The position numbers and the translations under genes are program-made. This document shows positions 41,330 through 50,630 of a stretch of DNA of 64,000 nt, piece by piece (positions within the stretch are counted from its first letter, which is position 1; each line of letters begins with the position of its first letter). The notes beneath the pieces were generated by a model. The model was not told where the DNA came from. It saw only the letters and a list, made by a program, of their open reading frames with translations, and ran no database searches. Source of the stretch: Lysobacter antibioticus (GTDB taxonomy: Bacteria > Pseudomonadota > Gammaproteobacteria > Xanthomonadales > Xanthomonadaceae); assembly GCF_001442535.1 (NCBI RefSeq), contig NZ_CP013141.1, positions 346,171 to 410,170 on the forward strand, given 5' to 3'.

Positions 41330-44300
41330 TTTTTTGCGGGGATTATTGTGGTTAATCTGACAACGCCGTCTTTGTTTGATTTTAGCCAGGCCGTAGTGAC
41401 ATCTATTTTTTTGCCATTTGCCCCGGTTATGCTAATTATTTGATTGTATTTAGTTCCGTATTCATTAACTCCGGTTACGGTGGCTTTTTTGGAGCTAAAT
41501 GATATTTGTTTTGCGAGATCTGGCATGTTCTTGCGAGTAAAGCCCAGAGCCTGTTCAAACCACTTTGCTTTTGCGCCGCCGACAGCGTGATCAGGGTTTA
41601 GGATGTATCTTTCAAGTTTCGAGGCAACACTCATTCTTGACAGGCGAATGGCTTGGGCAACTCGAAAGATACTAATTATCCCAGTAGCAACGCGCTCCAT
41701 TGGTATGAGAGAAGCAACGGCTTCCGCGTATGGCTCCTGTGCTCTAGCGATGCTGTCGGGTACATCCATTGGGCTACAGCCCGGTTGCTGAGCGCACGAA
41801 CTGTAAGCACTAAGATACTTGGATGAGTAATCTAGCCCATTGCGCCCGTCGGGGTCGACAAAACGGTAAGGGCTATTGTTTGCGTAGGAATAGCGATTGA
41901 AGTTGCCGCCATCATTATTGTTCGCGGAAACCGGGTCGATCGATAAAAATCTTCCCACGGATGAATCATAGTAGCGCTGCTGCATATAAGTCAGCCCAGT
42001 CGCGCCATCCATGACATGACCGGTGTATCCAACGCCGTCGTATGCAGGCTTACTGACGGCGGCTCCGTATGGCTCCCATTCGGTCGGATCGAGGACCGTT
42101 CTGTTCGCGTCTGTCGCAGCGACCGGGCTACCGAGGGCGTCGGTATGTTGATACTTCACTGCCCATGCACCCGCGTCCGTACGCTCGCGCTGGGCGAGCT
42201 GACTGCCGGCGAGGTAGACGTACTCGGTTTCCTTGTTGGTCGCCTCGTTGACGCGTCGAACCAATTGGCCGGACTTCGCGTAGTGACTCGTTACATTCCC
42301 GTTGGCCCCTGCGGTAAGCACGCGCAAGCCACCGGCATCGTAGAGATAGCGCTCCAGAATCCCGGTGGATGCGGTTGGCGCGGGCGTACTGTCGTCCGGA
42401 ATGAAGATTCCGCCACCGCCGCCGGGTTCGGATGGTTCCAGGCAGCCAGGGCCTGAGGTGCAGGTCGAAGCGGGAGTGGACGCGGCCGCTCGAACTTCGC
42501 GCAGGTGATTGCCGTAGTCGAAGTCGTAGGTCACGCCATTCTTGTTCGACAGGTTGCCCTGTACGTCGTAACCCAAGCCGATGACGGTGGCGCCGCCTGC
42601 ATTCTGGACGTTCGTCAGCTGATTGCGCGAGTCATAGTAGTAGCGATGGTCCTTGACGCCGCCCAGCGACCAGGTCCGCATATTGTCGAGGGCGTCGTAG
42701 CTGAAGCGGTGCCAGCAGTCCCCGCCGAAGCTGCAAGAGCCTGCGGCGGTGAGCCGGTTCAGGTCGTCATAGGCCATCCAACGGCTGTAGTGGTCGCCCC
42801 TCAAGCGATCCAGAATCTGCGATACGTTGCCAGCGGCATCGAATCCGGTCTCGTGATCGAGCACACCCACGTCGGTATTGCGCGCCGGCAGCTGCCGGGC
42901 GTTCTGGGCCATGGTGTGCTGGATGCCGTTGCCGTAGCGGAAAGCCTGGATCGCGCCATTCGGGTAGTAACCGATGTCCGATGCATACACCTGGCCGGAC
43001 GTATCCCGCACGGTTTTGGACTGGCCCACGGCATTGGGCAGGTACTCGACGACCAGGCCGCTGGGGTAGGTCGTCCGGCTCATGCTGCCATTCGCGTCAT
43101 AGGCGTAGCCGACCGCCGCGGCCGGTACACCCGGGCGAGTGACCGACTCGCTCTCGAGCATGCGACGCCGGTTATAGCTATAACCGTTGACTACGGGGTC
43201 GCCTTGATTCGCGCTGTTGTACGTCGTCAATACCTGAGGCAACCCGTCCGGAGTATAGGTCCAGGTTTGGTTGCCACGGCCGTCGGGGAAGTTCAGCGCG
43301 GTCAACCGGTTGCGGACGTCGTAGCCGCGTCCGACGGCCCGTCCCGAGGACTGCGCCTCGGGGCGGTTACAGGCAGTGGTGCTGGGCAGGTTCAGCCCGC
43401 TGGCGGACCACGCCAGGTTGCCGGCCGCGTCGTACTCCATCACGGTCGAGCCGGTTTCCGGTTCGATCACTTTGCAAAGGCGCTGATGTTGGTCGTAGAC
43501 GTATCGACGCGCCAGCGCCAAGGGGGCGGGCACGCCGTATACACCCGAGCCGTTCAGTAGCGGGTTGGAACCGCCTTCCGGCGAGATGCCATGGATATAG
43601 ATCTTCTTGTTGGCATGCTCCTGCCGCATCGCCGACGTCAATGGAATCGAAAACCGATAGGCCGCGCCTTGAGCGTGGCACGCCGCCGCGACCGCCGGTT
43701 CGCTGGACTGATTGGCGGTTTGCACGGCGACAAATGTCCCGGAGCCGTAGGCGCCTCCCACGTACATATGCACGTCGATGGACTGATTCCTGCCGGTCGA
43801 ACAGGCCCAGCCGAAGACCTTGTACTCACCGTTGGCGAGGCCGACGCTATCGATGGAACCGGTGACTTCCGTTTGCGCCACCGTGATTGATACCGGTGCC
43901 GATGAGGTCGCCCCGCCATTGTTGTCGACGGCTTTCGCGTAGACCGAGTAAGTGCCTACCGCTACGTTGTTTACGGTGATCTGATAAGGCGCACTCGTTG
44001 CGGTGCCGATATGGGTTCCATTGGCGTAATACTCGACCCGAACGACTTGCCCATCCGGATCCGAGGCGTTCGCGGTCCAGGTCATGGTCGCCGGAGCGAT
44101 GAAAGGCCCCCCAACCGGAGCGTTGATCGTCACTGTCGGCGGATTGCCGCCCGGCGCGATGACCTGGATCGTAATGGTTTCGCTGGCACCGGCTCCGTCC
44201 GCAACCGCCTGGCCGGTGAAGTGATGGGTGCCTATCTGCAGGCCGGTAAAGGTATGAGACAGCCCATACGGGTTGCTCGCGACCAACTGCCCGTTGTGGA

Positions 44301-44490
44301 ACAGATTGACTTGCTGGATCGGAATGCCGTCGTCGTCGTTGTACCCGTTAAGGCCTATCGTGACGGTGGCTGGCGCAACGACATTGCCGTACTCCGAGGA
44401 CGTCATGGTGACGTAGGTGGCGCGGGCATCGGTGACGGCGCCGATCAGCAACAGTGTCAGCAGCAGTCGGGAAATCATTGAATACAGCAT
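41326..44490 (-). CDS. Rhs-repeat toxin protein with DUF6883-like C-terminal tip
   Basis: 1054 residues. A signal peptide (SRLLLTLLLIGAVTDARA) is followed by bacterial Ig-like domains at about 25-205 (PPTVTINAPVGGPFIAPATM, VEYYANGTHIGTATSAPYQI). Then come YD/Rhs repeats (MEYDAAGNLAWSASG, FSYDALDNMRTWSL) and the Rhs core ending PYRFVDPDG at residue 882. The variable tip after it includes a domain at about 957-1054 (ERYILNPDHAVGGAKAKWFE, QALGFTRKNMPDLAKQI, YGTKYNQIISI) resembling DUF6883, proposed to be a toxin. The tip DNA (41341-41520) is about 38% GC by hand count, against about 60% in the body. Sec export rather than type VI delivery is likely. It is followed by a coupled immunity gene. Confidence 0.88.
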   Translation of the reverse strand: MLYSMISRLLLTLLLIGAVTDARATYVTMTSSEYGNVVAPATVTIGLNGYNDDDGIPIQQVNLFHNGQLVASNPYGLSHTFTGLQIGTHHFTGQAVADGAGASETITIQVIAPGGNPPTVTINAPVGGPFIAPATMTWTANASDPDGQVVRVEYYANGTHIGTATSAPYQITVNNVAVGTYSVYAKAVDNNGGATSSAPVSITVAQTEVTGSIDSVGLANGEYKVFGWACSTGRNQSIDVHMYVGGAYGSGTFVAVQTANQSSEPAVAAACHAQGAAYRFSIPLTSAMRQEHANKKIYIHGISPEGGSNPLLNGSGVYGVPAPLALARRYVYDQHQRLCKVIEPETGSTVMEYDAAGNLAWSASGLNLPSTTACNRPEAQSSGRAVGRGYDVRNRLTALNFPDGRGNQTWTYTPDGLPQVLTTYNSANQGDPVVNGYSYNRRRMLESESVTRPGVPAAAVGYAYDANGSMSRTTYPSGLVVEYLPNAVGQSKTVRDTSGQVYASDIGYYPNGAIQAFRYGNGIQHTMAQNARQLPARNTDVGVLDHETGFDAAGNVSQILDRLRGDHYSRWMAYDDLNRLTAAGSCSFGGDCWHRFSYDALDNMRTWSLGGVKDHRYYYDSRNQLTNVQNAGGATVIGLGYDVQGNLSNKNGVTYDFDYGNHLREVRAAASTPASTCTSGPGCLEPSEPGGGGGIFIPDDSTPAPTASTGILERYLYDAGGLRVLTAGANGNVTSHYAKSGQLVRRVNEATNKETEYVYLAGSQLAQRERTDAGAWAVKYQHTDALGSPVAATDANRTVLDPTEWEPYGAAVSKPAYDGVGYTGHVMDGATGLTYMQQRYYDSSVGRFLSIDPVSANNNDGGNFNRYSYANNSPYRFVDPDGRNGLDYSSKYLSAYSSCAQQPGCSPMDVPDSIARAQEPYAEAVASLIPMERVATGIISIFRVAQAIRLSRMSVASKLERYILNPDHAVGGAKAKWFEQALGFTRKNMPDLAKQISFSSKKATVTGVNEYGTKYNQIISITGANGKKIDVTTAWLKSNKDGVVRLTTIIPAKK

Positions 44491-44571
44491 CGGATTCGGT
44501 CCTTCAGGTCCAGGGCGCTGGAACGCTCGAAATCGCTGCGAGCTTCAGTCTTCGTGTCGACGAGTGCGAAC

Positions 44572-47277
44572 TCAGCCTTCAGGGCCGGAGCGAATCATCT
44601 CCAGCGGTTTCCCGAAGATGTCTCGATTGATGGTCGTCGACACGCCCGCGGGCGAATCTATGCCCAGGGGGGCGTCATAAGACGGTTGGTCGAAGACCTG
44701 GAATCGTTGCGTGGATACCTTCTGGCGTGGATCGGTGATCCGTCGCTGGAAACCCGTCAGGTACTCGGTGGTCGTGGCCAGGACGCCCAGCTCGCTGTCC
44801 TGTTCCACACGCGTGACCCGGTCCAGCGCGTCATAGAAGGTGCGGGTGCCCTGAGCGACATCGCCGAAGTTGCCGACGTTCCGTAGCGGATAAGACTGGA
44901 AGTTCAGCCGGCCGTTGGAGTCGTAACGTTTGACGACCTGGCTCAAGGTCCCGGCCGTGTCGGCGGCGTCGTGCTGCTCTTCCAGTACCGGCCGCCACAG
45001 TGCGTCCATGTACAAATTGATATGTTTGTTGCCTTCGACACGACTGCTGCGCCAATGTCCGGCAGGCAGGCCATGTTCATCGGTGGCAATCTGCTGGAAC
45101 GACAGCGAGACCGGGTTCCAGGCCGTACTGTCGCCGGTGGGGTAGGCGATGCTGGCCAAACGTCCCATGGCGTCATAGCCATAATTGGTGGCGAAGCCAT
45201 TTTCGTCGGTTACCGAGTCGATCCAACCTCTGTCGTTGACGACTGCCGATTGCGACGTGCCACCGGGGTAGTTGATGTTCTGCGGCACTCCGCGTTTCCA
45301 GTTCGAAAAACTGGTGCTCTGATTCAAGCCGTCGGCCACGCTCTGCAATGTCGCATCCGGGTTGTAAGCCAGCGTCTGGATGGTTTTGCCGAAGGAACGG
45401 ATTTCGGTCGGCAGCGCGGTCGTGGAGTGGTAGAGGGTTTCCTCGCTCAGTACGCCGTCGACGCTGGTCGACCTGACCTGCCCCAAAGTCCAGCTCGCCA
45501 GATTGTCGTGATAAGCGGTGGTCTGTACCTTCGAGGAGCCGAGCGAGCTCCACTTCCTCTCCGCGACGGGCCGGGCGAAGCTGTCGAACTGGTTGACATA
45601 TGAGCTGAACTCGACGCCGTCCTGCACGATGGTGTTGCGTCTGATCGGACGGATGCGGACGGAGCTGGAGTCGTCGGAGCCCGTCAGGACGCCGTAGATG
45701 TCCGGAAACGGCATCGAAGATATCTCGCTTTCGGACACGTACTCGGAGGTCTGCGTTCTAAGCACGGTTCCATCGGCCTTTTTGATGGTCGTACCGAGCA
45801 GGCGGCCGTCATTGACCAGCCACAGCGCCCCATACTTCTGCTCCTGAACGCTTCCATCGGGCTGAGTAACCCATACCCGCTTCCAGTCGCGGCAGGAAGT
45901 GCAAGGTATCTGATTGACGCGGCCGAACTCTTGTGGAACTTCGTATTCGTAGGTCCATTGCATGGCCGGCAAGCCGGGTCCTGCAATGGTTTTGGTGGCC
46001 AACGAATAGTTGTCGAAATACTCGGGGATACCCAGCGAGTAGTACTCGTTGCCCATGTTGTCGCGATGATCGAACACGCAGGCGTTGGCCGGTGTGCCGT
46101 TCTTCAGGTGGCGCATGAAGTTGAATCGGAACGTGCCCAGGGCGCCCGAGGGGTGGGTGATCTGCACCCCGAGCATGTCCACCGGCTCGATGGGCTGCGC
46201 ACAACGCAGGTTGGCGTCGAGGCCTTGGTACTGGGGCAACAGCAATGCGTTGCTGATGACGCCGTTCTCACCGTAAAAACGGTACTGCCAGGACGACCCA
46301 TCCGGCTGGGTCACGCGAGACAGAAGTTTCTCGGGGTGGTAATCGCCGATCGTCTGTACGGCGTACTCGTAGGTCCATTGGCGGCCATCGGCGGTCGCGC
46401 TGGTCACCCGTCCGTCGGTATACGCCAGTTGTATCGAACGGCCGTCGCTGGAGATGATGCTGGCGAGCTTGTCGCCCGAGTAATTATAAGCGACCCAATT
46501 GCCGTGCCTGTCCTCGACTCGGCTGGCCATCAGAAAGACCTTGACGCGCCCGATCATGGCGCTGCCGTCCTCGGATCCGTACTTGCTGACCACCGGGGCT
46601 TCGCGTTCGATACCGACATCGAAGGTGTAGCGATTGCCCTGGGTATCGACGGCGATGAAGCCTTCGCCCGGGTAACCGTTGCTGGTATTGGGTTTGCAGC
46701 GGAATCGATGATCCGAACGTGTGCCCCACATATACGCATTGCCGTCGCTGGGGGCGACGGTATTCGCCAAGAGAAGAAGCATTTCGGTATCCCCGCCTCC
46801 CGGGATATGCATATAGGTTCCGCTCCAGATATCCGAGGTGCTGAACGGGGCCGGTGCGTTCGGATACCAGACCTGTGAGCATCTCGGCGTAGTGCCCGTG
46901 CCCGACAGGTTCCATTTGTCGTTCGACGAGAACACGCCGTACAGGTAGGGAACATCGATATCCCAAGCGCCGAATCCGCCCAGCACGCGTGCTTCCTTGC
47001 GCGACTCGACCTTGAAACGCCGGCCAAGGCGTACAGGAAGGGCGTTGTTGCCCGGGAGATCGATATCGGTCGCGACGAATTCGGTGGAGCCGTTGTAGAG
47101 GCTCACGCTTTCGCCCATCAGATCGGACTGCAGTGGGCTGACCATCTCGGCCGAACGTACGCGTTTGGAGTACTCCTCCAACGGCGCCACCGGCGTACGG
47201 GCGTGCGCCGCCCCCATCGCGATAACCACGGCGGCGGCCAGCGCGCAAGCTGCGCGCCGTTCGATCGATCCCTTCAT
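44572..47277 (-). CDS. Rhs-repeat protein without core or toxin tip
   Basis: 901 residues from ATG 47277. Signal peptide (ERRAACALAAAVVIAMGAAH), then an N-terminal domain (YSKRVRSAEMVSPLQSDLMG, VSLYNGSTEFVATDIDLPGN) of the type starting many secreted Rhs proteins, then YD-type repeats (WTYEYAVQTIGDYHPEKLLS, NYGYDAMGRLASIAYPTGDS). It ends in a repeat at MIRSGPEG without the DPxG core or a C-terminal toxin. It is 81 bases upstream of the Rhs toxin gene on the same strand. The two together add up to about one large Rhs protein, so they may form a two-subunit shell, as TcB/TcC do, or result from splitting of one gene. Confidence 0.85.
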   Translation of the reverse strand: MKGSIERRAACALAAAVVIAMGAAHARTPVAPLEEYSKRVRSAEMVSPLQSDLMGESVSLYNGSTEFVATDIDLPGNNALPVRLGRRFKVESRKEARVLGGFGAWDIDVPYLYGVFSSNDKWNLSGTGTTPRCSQVWYPNAPAPFSTSDIWSGTYMHIPGGGDTEMLLLLANTVAPSDGNAYMWGTRSDHRFRCKPNTSNGYPGEGFIAVDTQGNRYTFDVGIEREAPVVSKYGSEDGSAMIGRVKVFLMASRVEDRHGNWVAYNYSGDKLASIISSDGRSIQLAYTDGRVTSATADGRQWTYEYAVQTIGDYHPEKLLSRVTQPDGSSWQYRFYGENGVISNALLLPQYQGLDANLRCAQPIEPVDMLGVQITHPSGALGTFRFNFMRHLKNGTPANACVFDHRDNMGNEYYSLGIPEYFDNYSLATKTIAGPGLPAMQWTYEYEVPQEFGRVNQIPCTSCRDWKRVWVTQPDGSVQEQKYGALWLVNDGRLLGTTIKKADGTVLRTQTSEYVSESEISSMPFPDIYGVLTGSDDSSSVRIRPIRRNTIVQDGVEFSSYVNQFDSFARPVAERKWSSLGSSKVQTTAYHDNLASWTLGQVRSTSVDGVLSEETLYHSTTALPTEIRSFGKTIQTLAYNPDATLQSVADGLNQSTSFSNWKRGVPQNINYPGGTSQSAVVNDRGWIDSVTDENGFATNYGYDAMGRLASIAYPTGDSTAWNPVSLSFQQIATDEHGLPAGHWRSSRVEGNKHINLYMDALWRPVLEEQHDAADTAGTLSQVVKRYDSNGRLNFQSYPLRNVGNFGDVAQGTRTFYDALDRVTRVEQDSELGVLATTTEYLTGFQRRITDPRQKVSTQRFQVFDQPSYDAPLGIDSPAGVSTTINRDIFGKPLEMIRSGPEG

Positions 47278-47903
47278 GCTGTCCCCTTCCGCGCCCTGAG
47301 CGGGCGGCTGTGTCAATCAACGGATTCCCAGTACAACAACACCTTGTCCCAAACGCTGAGAAGCCGCAGCCTTGGATGGCTGCGGGTCCGCATTGGGATA
47401 GATCTATTCGTCTTCAGTCGGCGAAGAATGCCCGGTCCTTGTGCTCATGTGCTTCCTGCTGCAGCGGATGCTTCGTGCTCGCCTGGACGGCGCCGGTGAC
47501 TTGCCCCTACCCACCTGGCGTTCGTGATCAGATTCTTAACCTGTGACGATGTGTTCGCAAGAGCCGATCGGCCCTGGCTGCATATCTAGCCGTACTTGGG
47601 CCGATCTGAAACCGCTTATAGCCGGCAAGAAAGCATGCCGCTATATGTGCTTTCTTCTGGCCGCATATCGGCTTGGAGGTACCGGCGAGCTTAATGCAGG
47701 GACTATCCGGGCGGATGTAGGAAAATTCTGATTCGGCGTAGATTCGCCCCCGGTTAATCGTCGCTCCGCTTCCGCTCGGCGCCTCCTGCCTGTAGCTCGG
47801 GTGGCGACTCAGTCCACAGGCCGCAACCAGCATGCGCGGTTTATTCAAGCCGCCAGCCCCGCGTCGGGTCAGCATGCTGGCCTCGTCGATGCCTGGGTTG
47901 AAG
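47278..47903. other. Intergenic region upstream of rhs and the desaturase
   Basis: Lower GC around 47.52-47.72 kb. Open frames on both strands, but none with a supportable start or domain. It should contain the rhs promoter (minus strand) and the desaturase promoter (plus strand); neither was recognised. Confidence 0.4.
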
Positions 47904-48806
47904 ATGAAAGACTGGATGTTGCGCTGGTATGCGCCGTTGTTCCTGCTCGGGTTCGTCGGCACGGCCGCATGGTGGGTCGGTTACCGTCACGGCAATGCGT
48001 TGTGGTTGTTGCCTCTGCTGGGTCTGGCGGTGGCGCTGTCCTTTCTGGCCGAACGCCGTTGGCCGTACGACCCGCACTTCAACCAGGACCACGGCGACCG
48101 GGGCCGCGATGTCGCGCACGCGCTGGTCAATGAGGCGCTGAACCTCCTATCGATCGCGTTTGTTCCGCTGTTGGCGGCGTGGATGCCGTGGCGATATTGG
48201 CCTTCGGACTGGCCGTTTGCGTTACAACTGGTGACGGCGATCGTCGCCGCCGACCTCGGCGTTACCCTCATGCACTACGCCAGCCATCGCATCGACTGGC
48301 TGTGGCGCTTGCACGCAGTGCACCACAGCGTGACCCGGATGTACGGCTTCAACGGTCTGATGAAACACCCGCTGCACCAGGCGATCGAAGCGGTGGGCGG
48401 GGTATTGCCGTTGTTGTTGCTCGGCCTGCCGTACCCGGTCGCTGCGGTGCTGGCGTTCGCCATCGCCATCCAGTTGCTGTTGCAGCATTCCAACGTCGAC
48501 ATGCGCCCCGGCCTGTTGGGTCGGCTGATGGCCTGGGCGCCGCTGCACCGCTTCCATCATCTGCGCTACGGGGCCGCCGGCGACGTCAACTTCGGCCTGT
48601 TCTTTACTGTCTGGGATCGGTTGCTGGGCACCGCTTTCGATGCGCCCGGTTATCGGCTGGGGAGTCGCGACGTGGGGATCGGCACTCAGCCGGATTACCC
48701 GCGCGACTATGTCGGCCAGTTGCTGGCGCCGTTCCGCGCGCTGCCGCAAGGTGAGGTGCCGGCGTTGCCGGGGGAACTGTTGCGGGCGCGCGTTCGGCGC
48801 GGTTAG
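47904..48806 (+). CDS. Sterol desaturase/fatty acid hydroxylase-family protein
   Basis: 300 residues from ATG 47904; an in-frame ATG at 47832 would give 324. The integral-membrane di-iron oxygenase fold is shown by histidine boxes HYASHR, HAVHHSVTRM, HSNVD and HRFHHLR, all present, between hydrophobic helices (FALQLVTAIVAADLGVTLMH). Members hydroxylate or desaturate lipids or sterols; the substrate is not predictable. Its stop overlaps the stop of the convergent AraC gene by 4 bases. Confidence 0.88.
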   Translation: MKDWMLRWYAPLFLLGFVGTAAWWVGYRHGNALWLLPLLGLAVALSFLAERRWPYDPHFNQDHGDRGRDVAHALVNEALNLLSIAFVPLLAAWMPWRYWPSDWPFALQLVTAIVAADLGVTLMHYASHRIDWLWRLHAVHHSVTRMYGFNGLMKHPLHQAIEAVGGVLPLLLLGLPYPVAAVLAFAIAIQLLLQHSNVDMRPGLLGRLMAWAPLHRFHHLRYGAAGDVNFGLFFTVWDRLLGTAFDAPGYRLGSRDVGIGTQPDYPRDYVGQLLAPFRALPQGEVPALPGELLRARVRRG

Positions 48807-49492
48807 CGATATGCCTGCAGTTGCAAGCCGTGTAACTGCGCCGCGCCGATCCCGAACATGCGTCGCAAGTTGCGCGACAGATGCGGCAAGTCGGCGAAAC
48901 CCGCCGCGTGCGCGCTGGCGGTGAGGCTGTCGCCGGCCAGGAAGCGCGCCAAGGCGTGATGCAGGCGTCGCCACAACACCCAGCCGCGCAACGTAATCGC
49001 CAGGTCGGATTGGAAGCGGCGGTGCAACTGGCTCGGCGAGAGATGCGCGGCCTCGGCGATGTCGGCGGCGCAGACGCTGTCGGGCAGGCGCGCAACGACC
49101 TCGGCGATGGCCGCCTGCAGGCGGCGGTCGAGGGGCTGCGCCCGGCAGAGCTCGGGCAACAGGGGCTGCAGCGCCGACAGCCGGGCCGGCAGCCGCGGCA
49201 ATCGCTGCAGGATCGCTTTCACATCGGCATGGCCGGGTTCGAGATAGACCGTGCAGCCTTCGCTGGGCGCGGCCAACACCGCATGCGGCTGAAACGAAGG
49301 CAGCCACAGGCGCTGGCCCGAGCGTCGTTCGCCGTCAATCTCGACCCGCCACGGCGCGCCTTCGCTGAGCAGCAGTTGATGGGCGTAATGAGCGTGGCGG
49401 CCACTGCCGCCGGCCCGGCCCTGCAGCACCGCGACGTGCTCACCGAGCAACAGGGTGCCGGTCCAGGCGGGATCGGTCAGGGAGGCAGGCAT
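48803..49492 (-). CDS. AraC-family transcriptional regulator
   Basis: 229 residues. An N-terminal cupin-like sensing half (QRLWLPSFQPHAVLAAPSEG) and a C-terminal double HTH: CAADIAEAAHLSPSQLHRRF (first HTH), then LRGWVLWRRLHHALARFLAG, SLTASAHAAGFADLPHLSRN (second HTH) and LRRMFGIGAAQ. Short but complete. Ligand and targets unknown; convergent with the desaturase. Confidence 0.88.
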   Translation of the reverse strand: MPASLTDPAWTGTLLLGEHVAVLQGRAGGSGRHAHYAHQLLLSEGAPWRVEIDGERRSGQRLWLPSFQPHAVLAAPSEGCTVYLEPGHADVKAILQRLPRLPARLSALQPLLPELCRAQPLDRRLQAAIAEVVARLPDSVCAADIAEAAHLSPSQLHRRFQSDLAITLRGWVLWRRLHHALARFLAGDSLTASAHAAGFADLPHLSRNLRRMFGIGAAQLHGLQLQAYR

Positions 49493-49594
49493 GGGGGCTC
49501 GGGTTCGGCGCGATGCGTAGACGACGTCAGTCTAGCGTTCCAGGGGACGCTGCATCGTTCGGCCAGGCGTCGAGTCGCGTGGGTGCTGAATCGC

Positions 49595-50041
49595 TCAGGC
49601 CAGCGCCCGACGAATCGCGAAAGCCAGCAACTGTTCGAGTGCGTTCTGCGATCGCTCGCCGGGTTCGACGATCGACACCCAACCGTTCGCGCCATAGGCC
49701 GGGTGCGGAATCAGCGTGTCGACGGCGGCGAAGTCGAAGTCGCTGCGACGATCGGCCAGCTCTCTCGGACCGAAACCGAACAACTCCTCGAACTTCGCCT
49801 TGCCGACATCGAGGTTGACCCGGTATAGGCCGCGATCGAGTCGTGACTCCTCGTCGAAGCCACGGTAGTCCTTGGTGACGATCGTGACGAACGGCATTTT
49901 CTTCGCTTGCCCGTCGGCGCCCACGGCGAAGCAGAAGGTATCGCCCCAGGCCATCTCCGGGCTGCCGTCTTCGCGCGCCGCCACCTGGATCCGGACCGAG
50001 CCGTTTGCAGCGAGATACTGCCGAATTTCGTCTTGGGTCAT
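49595..50041 (-). CDS. DUF6194 domain protein
   Basis: 148 residues, a complete DUF6194 domain: the N-terminal EIRQYLAANGSVRIQVAARE is followed by WGDTFCFAVGADGQAKKMPF, VTIVTKDYRGFDEESRLDRG, YRVNLDVGKAKFEELFGFGP and DTLIPHPAYGANGWVSIVEP, all typical. Cytoplasmic, single-domain; the function is unknown. It stands alone on the minus strand between the AraC gene and the cupin. Confidence 0.85.
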   Translation of the reverse strand: MTQDEIRQYLAANGSVRIQVAAREDGSPEMAWGDTFCFAVGADGQAKKMPFVTIVTKDYRGFDEESRLDRGLYRVNLDVGKAKFEELFGFGPRELADRRSDFDFAAVDTLIPHPAYGANGWVSIVEPGERSQNALEQLLAFAIRRALA

Positions 50042-50243
50042 GAGCCTGCCTCAGCGTTCTGCGGGCAGGGATTCTAGCAATCGGGCCTGCGCGGAAGGCC
50101 GCCATTCGGCTCAGTCCATGGCGAGCTCGGGAATGCTCCTCATCTCGGTTCGTGCGGGCGGCCTGTCGGATAATCCATTCGAACCAGAACCGGGCAGTGG
50201 CCTGCCCGGCCCAGATGCCCGGCGTCCCAGCGAGAGCATTCTC

Positions 50244-50549
50244 ATGCGAATCGACAACCTGTTTGCGAATGCCGCGGCGCCTGCGCAAGGCGAGCGCTTC
50301 GAAGCATTGCTTAGCCACAAGAACCTGGTGATCGAGCGCATCGTAAGTTCGGCGGAGATCACTCCGACGCAATACGTGCAAACCGAGGACGAATGGGTGG
50401 CGATGCTGCAGGGCGAGGCGACGCTCGAGGTCGCAGGCGAGGCCGTCGAGCTGCGTTCCGGCGACTACCTGTTCCTGCCTGCCGGTACGCCGCATACCGT
50501 GCGCCGTGTTTCCGAGGGCACGCTGTGGTTGGCGATTCACTTGCATTGA
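50244..50549 (+). CDS. Cupin-domain protein
   Basis: 101 residues forming a single small cupin: YVQTEDEWVAMLQGEATLEV, then GDYLFLPAGTPHTVRRVSEG and LWLAIHLH. The metal-binding histidine pair of cupin motif 1 is not preserved (TEDEW lacks HxH), but motif 2 has PAGTPH. Possibly a phosphomannose isomerase-type or regulatory cupin. ATG 50244; convergent with the LysR gene. Confidence 0.75.
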   Translation: MRIDNLFANAAAPAQGERFEALLSHKNLVIERIVSSAEITPTQYVQTEDEWVAMLQGEATLEVAGEAVELRSGDYLFLPAGTPHTVRRVSEGTLWLAIHLH

Positions 50550-50630
50550 TGGCGGGCGCGGCCGTTTGCGCACGCATCCTCATCTATTCATGGCCGCGGG
50601 GCGGCGCGACGATCGCTTTGCCGGCCGTCC

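Noticed and set aside
42505..43560. 351-codon plus-strand frame inside the rhs gene
   Set aside because: Shadow of the Rhs repeats; no start or domain.
41326..47277. Mobile element or IS at the rhs island
   Set aside because: No transposase, integrase, terminal repeats or tRNA site was seen; the AT-rich tip is explained by toxin-tip exchange.
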